From the NCBI GenBank assembly GCA_019236485.1, contig JAFAIY010000158.1, forward strand, positions 1 to 8,006: a DNA stretch of 8,006 nucleotides, written 5' to 3'. This document shows, in pieces, positions 5,771-8,006 of this stretch. The DNA comes from Comamonas sp. Its GTDB lineage: Bacteria > Pseudomonadota > Gammaproteobacteria > Burkholderiales > Burkholderiaceae_C. Position 1 is the first letter of the stretch. Each line of letters opens with the position of its first letter. The position numbers were made by a program, and so were the translations under genes. Under the pieces are notes generated by a model, which saw only the letters and a list, made by a program, of their open reading frames with translations, did no database searches and was not told where the DNA came from.

Positions 5771-6652
5771 ATGAAGATGACCCGTAAAGCCTGGCTGCAA
5801 GGCGCTGCAGCAAGCCTGGCCCTGGCTGCTGCCGGCATGGGCGGCACTGCCATGGCTCAGACCACGGAACTGCGCGTGGGCCTGATTCCCTCCGAAGATG
5901 CACAGGCCATGATCCGCGCCAGCCAGCAGGTGATGGACCAGCTGGCCGCCAGGACCGGCATGAAGGTCAAGCCCTTTGTGGCCAACGACTACAACGGCGT
6001 GATCGAGGCGCTGCGCTCGGGCAAGCTCGACATCGCCTACCTCGGCCCCTTCTCCTATGTGCTGGCCAACGAAGTCGCGGGTGCCGAGGCCTTTGCCGTC
6101 GCCGTGACCAAGAAGACCGGCCGCAGCTCCTACCAGAGCCTGGTCATCGCACGCAAGGACAAGGGGCTGCAGAGCGTGGAGCAGCTCAAGGGCCACACTT
6201 TTGCCTTCGTGGACCCCAGCTCCACCTCGGGCCATCTGTTTCCCAAGGCCGGCCTGATGGCCATGGGCATCGATGTGGACAAGGGCTTCTCGCGCACGAT
6301 CTTCTCGGGCTCGCATGACGCCAGCATCATGGCCGTTGCCAACAACAAGGTGGATGCTGCGGCCGTGGCCGACCGCATTTTTGACTCGGCCGTCAAGAAG
6401 GGCCTGGTCAAGCGCGAGGACTTCACGGTGATCTGGCACTCCAAGCCGATTCCCGAGTCGCCCATGGTCTGGCGCAAGAGCCTGGACGCTGCCACCAAGC
6501 AGAAGGTGGCGGCGGCCATGGCCGAGATCAAGGACTTGCCCTGGGGCGACCAGGGCGTGCTCAACGGCTTTGCCGCGACCAACGATCAGGCCTACGACGT
6601 GGTGCGCCAGACGGCCAAGGCCTTGAATCTGGATCTCGGAAAAATGAAATGA
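5771..6652 (+). CDS. phnD: Phosphonate/phosphite ABC transporter periplasmic binding protein
   Basis: A 293-residue secreted binding protein that captures a phosphorus oxyanion or phosphonate in the periplasm and delivers it to the PhnE permease. The signal peptide (residues 1-29) has positive residues, an Ala/Leu core and an AMA|Q cleavage site. The mature protein shows PhnD/PtxB-family landmarks: LRVGLIPSEDAQ (34-45), LDIAYLGPFSYVLA (86-99), DPSSTSGHLFP (148-158) and FSGSHDASIMAV (178-189). The SSTSG turn at 150-154 corresponds to the phosphonate-oxygen binding loop of E. coli PhnD; D183 and D201 are candidates for contacting an amino group, but that mapping is inferred. The start at 5771 is chosen over 5744 by the ribosome binding site and signal peptide layout. 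It is first in the operon and its stop overlaps the next start (ATGA). Phosphonate, 2-aminoethylphosphonate and phosphite are all possible ligands. Confidence 0.93.
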   Translation: MKMTRKAWLQGAAASLALAAAGMGGTAMAQTTELRVGLIPSEDAQAMIRASQQVMDQLAARTGMKVKPFVANDYNGVIEALRSGKLDIAYLGPFSYVLANEVAGAEAFAVAVTKKTGRSSYQSLVIARKDKGLQSVEQLKGHTFAFVDPSSTSGHLFPKAGLMAMGIDVDKGFSRTIFSGSHDASIMAVANNKVDAAAVADRIFDSAVKKGLVKREDFTVIWHSKPIPESPMVWRKSLDAATKQKVAAAMAEIKDLPWGDQGVLNGFAATNDQAYDVVRQTAKALNLDLGKMK

Positions 6653-7461
6653 TCAGCATCCGCGAGCTGCGCAAAAGCTATGGCAGCAACCATGTGCTGC
6701 ACGGCATAGACCTGGATGTGAAGGCCGGCGAATTCGTGGTCATGCTGGGCCTGTCGGGCGCGGGCAAGTCCACGCTGCTGCGCTGCATCAACGGCCTGGC
6801 CCGGCCCGACAGCGGCACGCTGCAGGTGGGCGGCATAGACCTGATGCACAAGCATTCGCGCCGCGAGCTGGCGCGTCATGTGGCCATGGTCTTCCAGCAC
6901 CACAACCTGGTGCCGCGCCTGTCGGTGCGCAAGAACGTGCTCACCGGACGTCTGGGCCAGGTCGGCACGCTGGCCTCGGTGCTGCAGTTCTTCAGGCACA
7001 GCGATATCGAACTCGCGGACCAATGCCTGGAACGCGTGGGCCTGGCCCACAAGGCGCTGGAGCGCACCGAAGCCCTGTCGGGCGGCCAGATGCAGCGCGT
7101 GGGCATTGCGCGTGCGCTGGCCCAGCGGCCGCAGCTGATACTGGCCGACGAGCCCGTGGCCAGCCTGGACCCCAGGACCGCACGCAGCGTGCTGCAGTAT
7201 CTGCGCGATGCCACGCGCGAACTGGGCATTGCCGTGGTCTGCAATCTGCACCAGGTGGACTATGCGCGCGAGTTCGGCGACCGCGTGGTGGGCCTGGCCC
7301 AGGGGCGCATGGTGTTTGACGGCAGGCCGGCCGATCTAGACGAGGCGGCTTTGAACGCCATCTACCACAGCGCGCCGCAGCCCGCCCAGGCGGGCGGCAG
7401 CCAGGCGCAGATCGCGGCCTGGCTGCCCGGCGCGGCGGCCGCGCCCGCAGGAGGTTTGTGA
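6649..7461 (+). CDS. phnC: Phosphonate/phosphite ABC transporter ATPase
   Basis: A 270-residue nucleotide-binding subunit that powers import from the cytoplasmic face. All ABC ATPase motifs are intact: Walker A GLSGAGKST (34-42), Q-loop Q83 in VFQHHNLV, signature LSGGQMQR (143-150), Walker B LILADE (163-168), D-loop ASLDP (171-175) and H-loop H201. The HHNLVPRLSV stretch (84-93) and GR at 100-101 are typical of PhnC rather than of amino-acid importers. The last 30 residues are Ala/Gly/Pro-rich, lie beyond the conserved fold and look dispensable. The start overlaps the phnD stop by 4 nt with only a weak GGA upstream, so translation is probably coupled. The gene ends one base into the phnE start codon. 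Confidence 0.95.
   Translation: MISIRELRKSYGSNHVLHGIDLDVKAGEFVVMLGLSGAGKSTLLRCINGLARPDSGTLQVGGIDLMHKHSRRELARHVAMVFQHHNLVPRLSVRKNVLTGRLGQVGTLASVLQFFRHSDIELADQCLERVGLAHKALERTEALSGGQMQRVGIARALAQRPQLILADEPVASLDPRTARSVLQYLRDATRELGIAVVCNLHQVDYAREFGDRVVGLAQGRMVFDGRPADLDEAALNAIYHSAPQPAQAGGSQAQIAAWLPGAAAAPAGGL
7449..7454 (+). promoter_or_regulatory. Ribosome binding site of the phnE-like gene, inside phnC
   Basis: AGGAGG, a perfect Shine-Dalgarno core, lies within the last codons of phnC, 6 nt before the ATG at 7461. It fixes the permease start and contrasts with the weak site before phnC. Confidence 0.8.
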
Positions 7462-8006
7462 TGAGCACCGAGACCCTGAAAACGCAGCGCGACGGCTGGC
7501 GCTGGACTGCGGCACGACCTGCGGGCAAAGGTGGCTGGCTGGGCTATGCGGCACTGGCGCTGGCCATGGGCTGGCTGCTGCAGTGGAGCGCCGCGGGCGC
7601 GCAGCTGAGCTGGGGCGAGCTGGCCGCCGGCGCGCCGCAGATCGGCGATTTTCTCGCCCGCTCCGTGCCGCCCGACTGGAGCATGCTGCCGCGCCTGTGG
7701 GCGCCGGCGCTGGAGACGGTGCAGATCGCCGTCTGGGGCACGTTGCTGTCCGTCATCCTGGCGCTGCCGCTGTCCTTTGTGGCCGCCAGCAATCTGCACA
7801 GCTGGCACTGGCTGCGCCGCGCCACGCGTCAGTTCCTCAATGTGGTGCGCAGCATCAACGAGCTGATCCTGGCGCTGGTGTTCGTGTCGGCCGTGGGCCT
7901 GGGGCCGTTCCCCGGCGTGCTGGCCCTGGCCCTGCACGGCATGGGCATGCTGGGCAAGTTCTTTGCCGAAGCCATCGAGGAAATCGACGACGGCCCGCTG
8001 CAGGCG
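7461..8006 (+). CDS. phnE: Phosphonate/phosphite ABC transporter permease, 3' end cut off
   Basis: The frame is open from the ATG at 7461 to the window edge, 182 codons with no stop. It encodes an inner-membrane permease of the PhnE type. Predicted membrane segments lie near residues 26-44, 83-108 and 132-162. The text ETVQIAVWGTLLSVILALPL (85-104) followed by LNVVRSINELILALVFV (126-142) is characteristic of PhnE/PtxC permeases. EAIEEIDDG (170-178) begins the EAA loop that docks onto the ATPase. The start is set by AGGAGG 6 nt upstream, and the ATG shares one base with the phnC stop. About 90-100 residues are probably missing, judging from the usual length of 260-280. It completes the binding protein-ATPase-permease set; any metabolic genes would follow to the right. 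Confidence 0.93.
   Translation, partial: MSTETLKTQRDGWRWTAARPAGKGGWLGYAALALAMGWLLQWSAAGAQLSWGELAAGAPQIGDFLARSVPPDWSMLPRLWAPALETVQIAVWGTLLSVILALPLSFVAASNLHSWHWLRRATRQFLNVVRSINELILALVFVSAVGLGPFPGVLALALHGMGMLGKFFAEAIEEIDDGPLQA

Noticed and set aside
5621..6439. 272-codon minus-strand ORF opposite the phnD-like gene
   Set aside because: His/Gly/Ala-rich shadow product; the plus-strand frame has a signal peptide and conserved PhnD-family motifs.
7362..7937. 191-codon minus-strand ORF opposite the phnE-like gene
   Set aside because: Gln/Arg/Ala-rich shadow frame; the plus strand carries membrane segments and PhnE motifs with a perfect ribosome binding site.
1..8006. tRNA, rRNA, CRISPR array, insertion sequence or integrase
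   Set aside because: I looked on both strands for spaced repeats, transposase-like proteins and tRNA-like ends and found none I could support.

Overview
The window looks like chromosomal DNA of a high-GC betaproteobacterium, most likely a member of the Comamonadaceae (Comamonas/Delftia type). The reasons are strongly G/C-ending codons, a Bug/TctC-type solute receptor next to a single dioxygenase, and a PA0069-type radical SAM gene. This placement rests on gene content and codon use, not on a database search.

Layout. Positions 1-1059 (+) hold the 3' part of a radical SAM gene of the SplB-like PA0069 family. A 480-base gene-less stretch follows (1060-1539). Its core is strikingly AT-rich, about 27% GC by hand count over 1141-1320, and it carries a 9-bp direct repeat with 21-bp spacing plus promoter-like elements. 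An AraC-family regulator (1540-2562, +) comes next. It converges on a minus-strand pair, and a perfect 19-bp inverted repeat (2581-2623) lies between them as a likely bidirectional terminator. The minus-strand pair is a TauD/TfdA-type Fe(II)/2-oxoglutarate dioxygenase (4501-3659) followed 28 nt later by a Bug/TctC-type periplasmic receptor (3630-2635). No TctA/TctB membrane genes are visible.

The right half is a phosphonate (or phosphite) uptake locus. A LysR regulator resembling those associated with 2-aminoethylphosphonate catabolism (5624-4749, -) is divergent from a phnD-phnC-phnE-like ABC importer operon: binding protein 5771-6652, ATPase 6649-7461, permease 7461 to the window end. The three transporter genes overlap by 4 nt and 1 nt, as expected for translational coupling. 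The 146-bp LysR/phnD intergenic region carries short direct and inverted repeats that may form an operator. Genes that would show which phosphorus compound is used (C-P bond cleavage or phosphite oxidation) must lie beyond the right edge.

Nothing here is clearly a novel system. The points most worth a second look are the orphan dioxygenase/receptor pair between two regulators, the AraC-like operator candidate in the AT-rich island, and the unresolved substrate of the phn-type importer. Most long open frames opposite or out of frame with these genes are by-products of high GC.
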